Shown: positions 35,031-45,910, numbered from the stretch's first letter. The stretch: 64,000 nucleotides of DNA from Pyrrhosoma nymphula (GCA_963573305.1 OY754336.1:14792699-14856698); one strand, 5' to 3'. Notes: generated by a model from the letters alone, not told the origin. Made by a program: numbers and translations.

Positions 35031-36394
35031 GAAAAGATGTAGAAGATGAAAGGACAATAGATAAGGATAACCTCGGACCAGAGTTACTTGACAAGAAAAT
35101 AGAGAGGGCATTACGGGAGATGAAGGGTAGAAAAGCCGTGGGAACCGATAACCTACCTTCGGAGCTACTGAAGAATCTAGGTAGTAAGGGGAGAGAATCC
35201 GTTTTCGAACTTATTTGCAGGATCTACGAGGAAGGAGTATGGCCAGAGGATTTCGTGAAAACAGTATTAATATCTATCCCGAAGAAAAAGAAAGCGTCAG
35301 AATGCGAGGCGTATAGAACAATCAGTTTAATTTCGCACGCGGCAAAAGTTTTGCTTAGATTACTAAATAGAAGGTTGGAGAGCAGAGCAAACTGCTATTT
35401 AGGCGATGAGCAATTTGGGTTCAGCTAGGGGAGGGCAACCAGAGACGCGATTGCGGTAATGAGGACACTTATAGATAGAAACATAGAGCATAATCAGGAT
35501 GTTTTCGCTTTCTTAGTGGATTTTGAAAAGGCGTTTGACAGAGTAAACTGGGATAAACTAATGTAGATACTGGGGAAAATAGGAATAGATTGGCGTGATA
35601 GGAGACTCATCCGAAACTTATATATGGAGCAGAGGGCTCAGGTGAGAGTAGCTGACGGTGAATCAGGGTGGGCAGTTATAGATCTCGGAGTGCGGCAAGG
35701 GTGCCCGATATCGCCTTAGCTTCTTAACATCTATGCTGAGGAAATGGTAAGAGAGGCATGGAAAGAGGTAGATGTGGGAATAAAAGTAGGAGGCCAGCGG
35801 ATAAAGTCGGTTAGATTCGCGGACGACCAGGCGTTGGTTAGTCGGTCATCGATAGGATCGCAAACTTTTGTAGATGCATTTGAAAAGCAGTGCGATAAAT
35901 ACGGGATGAAGATTAATTTTCAGAAAACAAAAGTAATGAGATTCTATAGAACAAAGAAAGCGAGGCTGGTCATAAGAGTGGGAAGTCACAAACTGGAGCA
36001 AGTAGAACAATTTAATTACTTGGGTAGTACGCTAGAAGAAAGAGGACATAGTAGCAAAGACATTAGGAGGAGAATATCGCTAGCGAAGGAAGCGGTCAAT
36101 AATAGAAGGGATCTGATGACGGGGACCTTGAATGAGGATGTAAAAAAGAGGCTGATGAAGAGCTTGATATGGAGTGTGGCGTTGTATGGGGTAGAAACGT
36201 GGACGTTGAGAAAGGAAGACGAAAATAGGCTGAAGGCTTTCGAGATGTGGGTGTGGAGGAGGATGGAGAAGGAGCGTTGGACGGAAAGGAAGACAAATGA
36301 GGAAGTGCTTGACATGGTGGGCGAGGAGAGGAAACTTGTGGATGAGATCAGGGGAAGGCAGGGTTGGTGGCTGGAAGGGGTAATGATTAGCTGA
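35031..36394 (+). pseudogene. LINE reverse transcriptase (RTE-like), three in-frame amber codons
   Basis: One frame runs throughout: KAVGTDNLPSELLK (RT block 1), ISLISHAAKVLLRLLNRRLE (blocks 2-3), DFEKAFDRVNW, GVRQGCPISP, then FADDQALV, the catalytic FADD box. Next come INFQKTKVM, FNYLGSTL and the RTE-type connection region LIWSVALYGVETWTLRKED with NEEVLDMVGEERK. The only breaks are TAG codons at about 35426, 35563 and 35717. The coding tail resumes in another frame at about 36455-36553 (GRTYAEMKKK, EVDRALHV). The endonuclease is absent, so the copy is 5-prime truncated. The enzyme would copy LINE RNA at a nicked target. Confidence 0.85.
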
Positions 36395-36627
36395 TGAAAT
36401 GGTTAGCTGAAGGCCGTGATAGACGTAAAGATGTTGGGCTAGCGGGGAAGGGGAAGAAAGGGAATAGGTTTTATGGACGAGATGAATAAAGGTAGGACTT
36501 ACGCTGAGATGAAGAAAAAAATACTAGAGGTAGATAGGGCACTGCACGTGTAAGTGTATGTTGGATATTCTTTGACTTTCACCATAACCTACCTCTAACC
36601 GGTAGATTACTTTGATGATGATGATGA

Positions 36628-36841
36628 TCCCTTTCACTTGATCTCACGTGTTGGTTAGGACTCTAACAATTAACACGGCCCTCACCTCACCCGTTATCTT
36701 AGCTTTTACAAACTTCAATAACTTAACTGTGCGATTATCGAGTTGTACTATTTCAAATGTGACGTCAACTTTGTCTACAGTTTTTCTCAATTTTTTCTTG
36801 TCCCCGTCGAAAGGACTTGATACTAATTTCATGACCTCCAT
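36628..36841 (-). pseudogene. LTR retrotransposon gag N-terminus
   Basis: Starts at ATG 36841 with MEVMKLVSSPFDGDKKKLR and continues with FVKAKITGEVRA. One stop (TGA) follows before DQVKGI at the edge of the LINE insertion at 36628. The continuation is at 34796. Capsid-type gag of an insect LTR retrotransposon; no intact product. Confidence 0.75.
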
Positions 36842-37060
36842 GATGCCACATTAGTTAGCTGAACTATTGACTCACCTCGTCGTGAGCCGTTGTTACTACT
36901 TCATCCTACACAAGGATAATTTAGAGTAGGAGGGGATAGTCTTGACTTACCATTCGCGTAGCGTCGTCTTCTCCGAGTTTCCCGCGTTAGTTTTCCTCGC
37001 ATTCCGCCTCCTTGTCCGCTCTTCCGCTTCTGGAGGCTCATGTTTGAACAGGATATCGAG
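36842..37060 (-). repeat. LTR-element leader / possible LTR end
   Basis: Precedes the gag start on the minus strand and is repeated inverted at 34800-35030. It holds CGAATGGTAAGTC, a good splice donor-like string, within the leader. I could not identify the exact LTR boundary or a tRNA primer site, and I see no second LTR. Confidence 0.55.
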
Positions 37061-37100
37061 ATAATTCCGATCACGTGACTAAGGGGTCACGTGGTTCAAT

Positions 37101-37931
37101 CACGAAGAGTTCGAGATTTTGGTGTATTTGAACTGCTCGTGAAAAATCTTACGATCGGTTTTTTTTCGCTGGAATGTTGTTGATCAGCCATTCCATTTTA
37201 AGTGAGCCCAAATGAGGAAAAATAAAAAAAGGGTTTTTTTTTCTACAATTTAAAATGTCAAATTAGCCAGATTTAATAGAACTAAATTAATCAAATACAC
37301 TTAGCTATACCAAAATATGAAAGAAAAATTTGAATTTCACTCATAATGCTGAGCAGAAAATGTAATTAGTTCAAACCCGGAACTTTACCATGTCACACCC
37401 TGAACCTCTTAAAAATTTTATAACTAGAAAAGTAGTGCTTTTGTATACTCCTCCATTATTTTAAACTAAATAACATTTACTGTAATCTTACTGATATTAA
37501 TATCAACATTTAATGTTTTTGCTGTTAACAGCGTTTACAGGTTAAAGGAGTCTTATGTTATTAAATGTCATTTGTGTGAGTTACACCCGGAACCACAGTT
37601 TCATTCCAATTAAAACAGTACTATTTAATGGTAGGAGCGTCTGAATAAAGTCACGCCCGCTACCATTACTCACGGTACTATTTAATTTTTTTCATTGCAT
37701 ATTAAGTTGCAAATTATTCTTCTTTTATGGCTACCTGAAGGTGTACTCCAGTATATTTTTGTTGAAATATTTGATATGAAAATTTAAAATTAAACGCTCT
37801 TAAGTCACGTCCGGAACCAATGGAATGGGTGTGATCGAGTTGAATATCCTGATATAGAGGCACAACAAACAACATACCACGCGCTTAAGATATCCTTCCG
37901 TGTGGTTCAAATACACCAATATCACGAACAA
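37101..37931. mobile_element. TIR element with GGTGTATTTGAAC termini
   Basis: GTTCGAGATTTTGGTGTATT at the left and its diverged inverse at the right bound 831 bp of AT-rich DNA. The interior repeats a loose motif TCACRCCYGGAACC at about 37390, 37585, 37655 and 37805. No coding capacity. Confidence 0.55.
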
Positions 37932-38215
37932 TTCGTTATGGCAGCAAATCATTGTCGTTCTCATCGGCTTTGGCATCGCGGTTTTGCACAGGAATTAAGG
38001 CCAACGAGTTTTATTACTTGGATTTATTACATTTAAAAAAATGTTTATCGCACTAATGTCACCGATTTATTGATATCACATATTCAGGGTCCAAACTCCG
38101 GCATACTTACGAACATCAGTGCATTCATTCTCTTTGATTCCTGGAGCCTCTCTCTCAAGCCTGTCACTGCTGTATCAAATTCTGATTGTAGCATGAGGTA
38201 TCATTTATCATTGTT

Positions 38216-38657
38216 ACCGTATTTCTCCGAATATAAGCCGCACGTTTTTCCCGATTTTGGGGCCTCAAAATCGGGGTGCGGCTTATATTCGAGGTGCGTC
38301 TTAAATTCGAGAACTTGCTTCAAAAATCGTAAGAATGGCCGATTTGATCAAACCAGCCATTCGGATTCACGCGGACGCCAGCTAAACTCGCCCAAGCCAT
38401 GGGGAAAGTACGAAATAACGCTGAAAAAGGACAAATTTAATCACAATTTATTCATATGTTAAAGGATAATATAGGTCACACTTGCATAGATAATGTAAAA
38501 ACAGATATAAAATTCTAATGCCTAATACAGTAGGTAGTACGGGATGCACTAAAAAGGGTGCGGCTTAAATTCGCGTATTAACTTTTTTCCCCGTTTGAGA
38601 CCCCAAAAACGGGGTTCTGCTTAATTCGAGTGCGGCTTATATTCGGAGAAATATGGT
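38216..38657. mobile_element. TIR element with CCGTATTTCTCCGAATATAAG ends
   Basis: The left end CGTATTTCTCCGAATATAAG and the inverted right end CATATTTCTCCGAATATAAG are nearly identical over about 27 bp, both followed by GCCGCAC. Subterminal inverse repeats (GATTTTGGGGCC; GCGGCTTATATTCGA) give nested hairpins. I recall related ATATAAGCCGCAC ends from widespread non-autonomous Tc1/mariner/pogo-type repeats; no transposase here. Confidence 0.7.
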
Positions 38658-38779
38658 TTATCCAGTGTCTTGAGATTCCAATAACCTTGTTGTGGGAGCA
38701 ACAGTTGTAAGCGAGGTGATTGTTTTTAAGTATGTACCGTTTTGAAATAAAAAAACAAGTAAGTATACTTTTCTTAACT

Positions 38780-39330
38780 ATTTTATTTTTACATGAAATA
38801 CTGTACCTTAATCCACTTTTCTGCATAATTTCCACTAATATTAAGGAAATTATCGTATCGTAGAACCAGCTTTTGAATCCCATCCTCATGGAAGTCTGCC
38901 GCCTGATTTGACAACAACTGCAACACGGTCGTTTTGACCTCAATATCGTCGTCGTGGCGCTGACCTCCCGGATGCATCTTCAAATGCAAAAATAGGTGGT
39001 AGTCACTAGATCAGGACTGTATACGGAGGGTGATCAAGCGGTTCGTAGCCAAATGATCCGATGAGATCTTGAGTTTGATCAGCCGTGTATGGACGGGTAT
39101 TGTCAAGGAACAAAACGATCTCCTTACTCAGCATGAAACGCCTTTGTATTGAACGGCGCAATCTGGTGATCATTCCCTTCGGATTGGAAATGAAGGGCAT
39201 CCTACATATAACTCCCACCACTTATGTCAGATTTGTTCTAGGAAACTGGATGTCCCGATAACTTCCTGTCCGATAATTTTGGGAGAATCCTTCCCATTTT
39301 GTTATTCCGCCCGTTTTTTATGGTCCTCCC
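38780..39330 (-). pseudogene. mariner transposase remnant, C-terminal half
   Basis: In two frames: MLSKEIVLFLDNTRPYTADQ and TQDLIGSFGYEPLDHPPY (region of the second and third catalytic aspartates) at 39221-39006, then QAADFHEDGIQKLVLRYDNF and NISGNYAEK, the mariner C-terminus, at about 38945-38800. A frameshift falls near 39000-38990, where the usual SPDLAPSD is lost. A different mariner lineage from the one at 27916. Terminal repeats were not resolved. Confidence 0.8.
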
Positions 39331-39334
39331 TCTT

Positions 39335-40290
39335 GGATACCACAAGTGACACTCAGGCGGTCTTCTGCGGCCTGTACCTCTGCCGCTGGTGAGCGCAGGC
39401 AATGGATTTGACAATTATGTCTGGGTGTTTAAAAAGTTACAACCCACCCCCAAATTTAAGGATTGTTGGAACAGTTTTTGTTTATATATAGATTTGCTTT
39501 AATCTTTGGAGGTTCTTGGTCTTGTTAGTGATATCTATACATTAAAGTGCAAAAATAGCGTTCTGCCGATTTGTTTTTTTTTGCTACTCAATTCCATTTT
39601 AAAGCGTTGCCTTATGGCACATATTTCGTAATAACTATTGTATACGTACAGAATTCTTCTATACCGAAATAATACATTTTATATTATTACAATGGTTTTT
39701 AACAATTCTCAAGGTGTCATGCCTAGCCAAAAATTCGAAAAAAACGTATTTGAATATACTTTTCGCCTAAATGTCGTGTACCGCGCTGAAAACCTAAACC
39801 ATAAAATATTTTATTTAGGATAAAAATATCAATTTTTAATTATTGTATCATTTACATTACTATATGTATGGTGAGTTTCACCGTATTAACGTTTGTACTT
39901 AAATGGTATGAAGTCCTAGAATTTTTTTCCACTTACATGAAAAATTACCCACGGTTACCACTCCAACCACCTTAAAACCCTCAATAAATAATTACAGCAA
40001 CAAAAATATAAAATCTGTAAAGCGGGTAAATTATAGATCCTTTTTTTGGGATTCCTCGCGTCTAGATTTCAAAAGAATAAAGGCGGGGAATCCCAATAGA
40101 AGAAACTATACTTCAGTATTATGGACCGCGCATGTTTTAGTACTCGATGAAGTGGGTCTTGCCCTATCGGAAATATGGCTGTGAATTCCTAGTCCTACTC
40201 ATAGCCTTATATAGAACTTCGTAATTTCAGCTTTCTATGCCGCAGCTGAGGTCGCCGCGAAGTTACCGGGATGAAATACCGAAATTTTTG
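39335..40290. other. AT-rich stretch, nothing recognised
   Basis: One small inverted pair (TGGGATTCCTCGC at about 40047 and GCGGGGAATCCCA at about 40083), otherwise no signal. Confidence 0.5.
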
Positions 40291-40305
40291 ACACGTGATA
40301 AGGAA

Positions 40306-40990
40306 ATATAGGGAATGTGAGCTCTACGGCCTCTGAAAGTGACAGGTTTAAAAAATCTTCAATGGCCGTAATAAATTGGCACCACTCGTCAATATTACAC
40401 CACAATTGCTGTGTTGGTTTGCGGGAAAAAGGGGCAATTCCACTCCAGTGACCACCCACAACCTCTCGACCAGAAAACCCTCCTGTGGTGGTTTACGGGA
40501 ATGTTACTTCCTCGCCAGTGACACTTACAACCATGCGTTGCAAGTGATTTCTCCCTTCAGTTCGCTGAAGAGGGCCACCTTGTGGCCGAAATACGCGTAT
40601 CCGACGTACACCCTTGTCTTTTCTTGTTTTTGTGCCGTTTTTTTGACTACGCTCATTTGAGCTAGATTCTCCAAGAAGTTGGGCCCGTCTGAGTGTGTGA
40701 GTGAGTGATTTCTTGAGTTCTTGTGTGTGTATTTGTGTTCATAACCCAGGCATCCTTAGCGGGGTCACATAGCTAGCTATTTGGGTTGAGTGTGTGTGTC
40801 TGTGGTTGTGTCACTGGCGAGGAAGTAACATTCCCGTAAACCACCATAGCAGGGTTTTCTAGTTGAGAGGTTGTGGTTGGTCACTGGCGTGGAATTGCCC
40901 ATTTTTCCCCGAAACCAACACAGCAATTGTGGTGTAATATTGACGAGTGGTGCCAATTTACTACGGACATTGGAGATTTTTATAACTTGT
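40306..40990 (+). mobile_element. foldback element with 14-bp target duplication (P6)
   Basis: Flanked by exact CACGTGATAAGGAA repeats (40292-40305, 40991-41004). A 33-nt one-sided extension leads into the left arm (40339-40530). The right arm (about 40805-40990) is its inverse over nearly 190 nt, sharing GGCACCACTCGTCAATATTA and GGGAATGTTACTTCCTCG. The loop holds the cleanest hammerhead-like core of the window. No coding capacity. Confidence 0.85.
40559..40606 (+). ncRNA. hammerhead-like core, best copy (P6)
   Basis: CTGAAGA (40565-40571), spare G, GGCCAC paired perfectly with GTGGCC across CTT, then GAA (40588-40590), the 10-nt self-complementary AUACGCGUAU (40591-40600) and C at 40601. 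UCG before the core and CGA after C form a 3-bp stem I. All strictly conserved hammerhead positions are present except for the extra base before stem II. Predicted cleavage is after 40601. Confidence 0.55.
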
Positions 40991-41009
40991 CACGTGATAA
41001 GGAAGTATT

Positions 41010-42650
41010 TCCATGCTCACGTAAAAGTTCGTTGCAATTGAAAATGGTTGCGAGGTCAACAAAGTTATCCTTTCGAACGAAAACAATTTTTTCGTTGCTC
41101 ATCGAAAGATTCAAGAGGGCTCTGGTCATGTGCTTCGGGAAAGGTGGAATGAAAAGGGTCGTGGAAGAGTGGAGAGCCACAATGGGGAAGGAAATGAGTG
41201 GATGTTAATGAGGAGAATGAAAGAGGACTGATTAAACGATCGAGTGTCAAAAGGTTACCTCGAAAAGAGGCTAGGAGGTGGGGAGAGCCGTGAGTCAGAA
41301 ATAAACCTGAAGCAAAAGCTACCTTGGAGAGGGGCGGATTGATAAAATAAAAACATCGGCTTACGGGACCGATTTATAGCGCGTCAGGAATTCCCTCTGG
41401 TCGTTTGACCTTTTAAAGGGAACGAAAATAGTTCGGAATGCATCCGGTGCGTTGTTCTTGAAGCTCCACAGGTCTCGACGGTAAACACAACAATGGTGCA
41501 AACCCTGAGCCTTGGTTCACCTCTCCTTTGTCCTCGTCTGTCGCCCAGCTGGCTGGTTGGCTGCGACAGAGGAGGAAGGGGGGCTGCTTGGAGGAAGCAG
41601 AAAACATTTCGTAGCCCTTCGACATTCGTTCATGCGTTCTATTTCTATCCGCTAGAAGAGTCAATCGAAGATGAATTTGTTGGCGCTAGCTAGCTACCCC
41701 AGCAAACGGAGTTCCCTCACGGGCTAACGAGACGCAATCAATTGTTTCGCCCGTGGAATGAATCACTCCAGAGCCTCGGTCAGGCGGTGAATTGAAATCA
41801 CGCAGACGGTTGAGAGGTTGTTTCTTGCACCCTCGACAGTGCAAGCGTTTATCTTGAAAATTTATCGTCCTGTGTTTATAGTAGGAGGCATTAAAATACA
41901 TTTCTCGGCGACTTATGAGACAAAATATGGTTTGCCCACTCTCAAATTATGATTTGAATACGTTCTACGAGCTTAAAGGAGTGATAAATAGCACTGCGAT
42001 TGCTGTTAATTCCTCAAATATGTCCTCTACTTCGTGTGGAGATATGTTATCTGCTTTATATTAATGACACAGTGCAATATTACCGTCGTATGTAATCTCC
42101 AATTAATTCCAGTTTTGGGTATATTTTTCCGGCGTTTGTTACCCTTCCATCTCATAAGGCGTTAGCAGATTAAAAAATCCATCGATATTGCCCCGGACAA
42201 GTGAGGACTATATTTCATTATAACTCTTCTCCGAGGTGTGCCACCCTCTGCGGGCACCCATTTCCTTTCCATTCCGCCTCCTCTTCTCCATTCACATCAA
42301 TTTCTCACAGTCAGTGGCTTCCCTCGTCGTCCCCTTAAGCCGCTTGGCGGTGACGCCGTTTGCCAGGTGCTCCTGGAGGAAAGATATATGTCCTTCTTCC
42401 CGCCCGGAAACAATATGGCTCCCTCGGAAATAGACGCTTCGCCGCGTTCGGTCGCCAGTGCTGACGTGCCGTCTTGCGGGCGTTATGTATGGCGCTGGCG
42501 CCGCGGGCACGCGTGAGGGGGAAGAAGAAAGCACTACCTCGTCTTCGCAACCCGACTCCGCCCCTTCACACAGTGGTCTGAGAACCCTAATTTTGCGGTC
42601 AAACACAATTTTTTAAATCGTAAAGCATTGCGTCACAGTCCTCCGTTTTA
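41010..42650. other. non-coding stretch, nothing recognised
   Basis: Overlapping short frames at 41400-41700 and 42236-42606 show no domain. The latter part is GC-rich. Confidence 0.5.
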
Positions 42651-42651
42651 A

Positions 42652-43200
42652 GGTAGGTACTTTGAGCGAAAAATCATTTCGCCTAGAATTTGAACTCATT
42701 TTGAAGAAAAAACTCCCAATCTTTCCAATGATATCAAAATATTCACCCCTTGCCGAACTACTTTTCGAGAAATTTTCCTAAAAAATATAAGATGTATTAA
42801 ATGGGATAGATTATGACTATGTGCTACAGAAGGAGAATATTGAAAAAAATAGGAATTTCTAAAATATAGATTTTGTCAAATAACTGTATGGTTTGTATGC
42901 TTTCTCTACTATTCATAAAAAATAATTAATCTGTTACTCACTGCAGTAATGTTTACAGAATCGCGAAAAAACTCCGCTGTTTTGAAGGCTTTTTACCCCT
43001 ACGGGGTGAAAAAATGAGTCAAAGTTAGGGACTTAAGTCAATATATTTACTTGATTACTGAGAATTTTCGTCATATATGGCTATATTTTCCGCCAATAGT
43101 GTTACAATATTCACTTCATAGTTCTTACAGAGGCTGAAATAAAAAAAATCGAATATGGTCTCCATTATGACTAGGGAAATATCTCGCTCAAACTACCGTA
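42652..43200 (+). mobile_element. TIR repeat R1, copy B (both ends)
   Basis: The left end TTTGAGCGAAAAATCATTTC and the inverted right end TTTGAGCGAGATATTTCCC are related terminal repeats. The interior matches 33507-34022. About 549 bp with no gene. It contains CTACGGGGTGAAAAAATGAG, part of a small CCCCTACGGGG hairpin. Confidence 0.65.
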
Positions 43201-43323
43201 AAATTAAGATGAGCTAGTGAATCATTAAACTTGAAAGTGGCAGGCTTCACTTCGTAGAAGTTCATTGCGTCAATATTAATGATTAATTTAAAAATACTTA
43301 GTACTTTTCTACAAACTTTATGT

Positions 43324-43362
43324 GTAGGACGCGTTTCACCGATTTACGGCATTTTCAGGTAG
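43324..43362 (-). ncRNA. hammerhead-like core, P7 left arm
   Basis: On the minus strand: CTAC, CTGAAAA, spare T, GCCG paired with CGGT (one G-U), then GAA, the palindrome ACGCGT and C. One core base (G to A) is changed. Confidence 0.45.
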
Positions 43363-43400
43363 ATACAGAAGGTTTATTATATGCTTTTAAAAAACTTTCT

Positions 43401-43440
43401 GTGCCTGACGTTGCCGTAAGTTGGTGAAGCGCTTCGTACG
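43401..43440 (+). ncRNA. hammerhead-like core, P7 right arm
   Basis: CTGACGT, T, GCC paired with GGT, then GAA and GCGC inside the palindrome GAAGCGCTTC, then GTACG. The conserved A after GAA is G here. With the left arm it implies an ancestral stem I of TGTAC/GTACA. Confidence 0.35.
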
Positions 43441-43499
43441 AATTATAAATTTTTGGAAAAGTACTAAGTATTTTAATTAATCATGAATATTAAAGAATG

Positions 43500-45040
43500 A
43501 ATCATTATTCATTTCACGAACTTTTACTGTTTCATGACTCAATTCCGTTTTTGTACAAACGGACATCTGACATTGCAGCGCCATCACTTGAATATCGGGA
43601 TTTCACGCTCGAAATGGTAAAATAACTACAACTCATTCAAGTCGTATTGCGTAAATTAGGTTATTTATTCTTTTTGCACTCATACATTTGTTTCTACATT
43701 ACCAAATACTCAGTTAGTGTTGCTGTAAGTGGCTGTGACGGGATTTTCTTGAAGTACGTATGTTACGAAACTCACTTCACGTTTAGATACTAAAGAAAAT
43801 CGCATTATCCTGTGATGACACAGTAATTATGCCATCGATGATGAACGGCTTTTTCTATGTAAATGAATAAGGACTAAGTGCTGTTGATTGATATTTTTCA
43901 GTAATTTGGATTTTTGTCCCTGTGCGGTTTGCGGATCGGTTAGGGATCGCTCAATTTAGGCGCAACTAAGTTCGAGCCCATTTGAAAAAAAAACTGTATT
44001 ACCCTGGAATGACACAGCATGCCTTTTGTAGTGAAAGACTGAGTCTAGAACTCGAAGGGTTCCGTGGAGTCTTCCGCGTGATTCCCCCTTCATGTGTGGG
44101 TGTTTTCCTACAGTGGGTTTTTTCCGTGATGGATGCCAGATGGAGGGGTTAGGTGGAAGAAGGGACTTTTAGTCTCAATATCGCCCCAATAAAGACGTTT
44201 TCTATCTAATTCCATTGTCGTCGATGACAGTTTCGATAGAATTGCAGCTATTTCTTCCACTTCTGACCTGAATAAGATAACTTCAATGTTATCGTAACTG
44301 TTGTCTACGACAATGGAATTACGCCGAAGAAAGCCCGACAAGCCAAAGACTTCAGTTTTGCTCTCTTATGAACTTTGTTTACGTTGATTCGTGTTGTGGA
44401 GACGAGGATAATGAGAGACGCGTCGCCTTCTTTTGGGGAAGGAGCTCAGGTTGCTCCTCGGAAGAAAGCGACAGTGTGCTCCGGGAGAAGAGAAGGAACC
44501 CCGGGGGGGGGGGAGGTCAAAAGGGCGAGCAGTTCGGAGAACCGTTGTGGGTACGTGATATTCGTCATGTCACATCCACTTCGACGCCAATCATTTTACC
44601 CCAAACGGGAGTCATTTCGGTCTTCTGGCTTTCCGTCTCATTCGATCTCCTTTCCCCTACCATGTTTTTAAAGACCTTTCACCCATGCCAAGCTACCAGG
44701 TCGTTCTTTAGGATCCAAGCTTCTGCTCTTGAATGTTTATGACTGCGGAAATGCACAAACGATATGGTAGGCAGCGATTGGAAAATTGTCAGAGTTAGTC
44801 GTTCCGAATCGGCAATGTTGGGTCTGTCCTCCGCGGCGATGACTTAGTAAATGAAATCTTTTTTGACTAGACCGGGAATCGAACTACGGGCCTCCCGATA
44901 TCGCGCCTTTCATTTGGAATCGCCCGTCGTTTCATCTTCACACCAATTTAGTGTTTCAACACTTCATGTGTTCCCTATACTCTTTCTTTCACCTTCTGTT
45001 TGGACGAAATATTATAATTACATAAGTACATATATGCTAT
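43500..45040. other. mostly unrecognised, with one SINE-like head
   Basis: Apart from the candidate SINE at 44855-44930 and a run of about 11 G near 44504, nothing supported. Confidence 0.5.
44855..44930 (-). mobile_element. possible tRNA-derived SINE head (family 3)
   Basis: On the minus strand GTAGTTCGATTCCCGG is a good B box next to GGCGCGATATCGGGAGG, which could be a worn A-box half. No second copy in this window and no clear 3-prime tail. Confidence 0.4.
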
Positions 45041-45044
45041 TTCG

Positions 45045-45148
45045 CTGGCTTATATATTTCAGCATTTACTACCAATACTATTATATTGAGGCTGATGTAT
45101 ATATTAGCCTCAATATAATAGTATTGGTATTAGACGCTGAAATACCAG
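45045..45148. repeat. near-perfect foldback hairpin
   Basis: Left arm 45045-45093 and right arm 45106-45148 contain AATACTATTATATTGAGGCT and its exact inverse, plus an outer TATTTCAGC/GCTGAAATA match, with a 12-nt loop. Transcribed on either strand it would be a hairpin of about 40 bp. Confidence 0.8.
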
Positions 45149-45149
45149 C

Positions 45150-45905
45150 CAGAATCTGGTATACGTGAAGCGGAAAAAGTGGGGCCTTATTGGGTATAGG
45201 TGATCAAAAATCTTGTGAACAAAAATAATGGTTCACATTCACATCGCATGTGATTCGGAAAATGCCCCACTATTAAGGCACCCACAAATTACGGTTCAAA
45301 ATATGCCTACTTGACTTTTTTTTAACCCTTGTAACGGAGTGAACAGCTATCAGAAGTGAACAATAACACGAGGCGGGTGTTCTCGTGGTGAAAAAAGTAA
45401 TTTCTATCCTTCGTCGTCTGGGAGGGGGGGGGGCGTCACAAAGGCCGCTTAAGCAAGCCCTTTTGGATTCCCCCGAAGCGGCGGCGTCGGGGTGACGAAG
45501 TGGTCTCTCCCGCTAAATCGGTTCGGCGGCGCCCGTGCCGACGACCCCACCAACACTGCAACACGGCCGTGTATTTTTTGCTCCTCGCACACAGACGCAC
45601 CCTTAGCGTGTCTCCCCGCCCACATCACCCTATTTATACCCCCCCACCCACCCGCCCACACCACTTCGCTCCCAGAGTGTAATATGAAAATCAACGAGGA
45701 GAGAACCGAAAGACGTACTATCGTAGGGAGGAGAGGACACCGAAGCAGAAGTGCACCGATGAAGAGAGACATTAGAGCAAGCGCATTGGTACTGAGATTG
45801 ATCGATTTTAACACTTTTTCGAATTTTCATATTCCTCAGGGCGAAAAGGTTTCCTTACGGGGTGCTACTTGACCGTATGAAGAAGATCTAACTTTGTGGA
45901 ATCTA
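45150..45905. other. GC-rich low complexity, nothing recognised
   Basis: A G run near 45423 and mirrored proline/arginine frames at 45450-45870; composition artefacts. Confidence 0.5.
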
Positions 45906-45910
45906 TCCAT

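Larger units (their letters stand above)
34797..36627 (+). mobile_element. chimeric retro-insertion: LTR-element leader joined to LINE
   Basis: This plus-strand block interrupts the minus-strand gag. Its left 230 bp matches the inverse of the gag leader at 36842-37060 up to about codon 5 of gag. There the match ends and LINE sequence takes over through the reverse transcriptase to a (TGA)n-like 3-prime tail at about 36610-36627. GATGAT at both edges fits a short target duplication. The order is what reverse-transcriptase template switching during LINE integration would give. Confidence 0.7.
43264..43497. mobile_element. foldback element with paired hammerhead-like cores (P7)
   Basis: Arms of about 105 nt (43264-43372, 43392-43497) share AATACTTAGTACTTTTC and its inverse, and an ATTAATGATTAATTT outer end. 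The loop is about 20 nt. Each arm carries a core. Confidence 0.75.

Noticed and set aside
38070..38462. 130-codon plus-strand frame
   Set aside because: Runs through the end of a TIR element; no domain.
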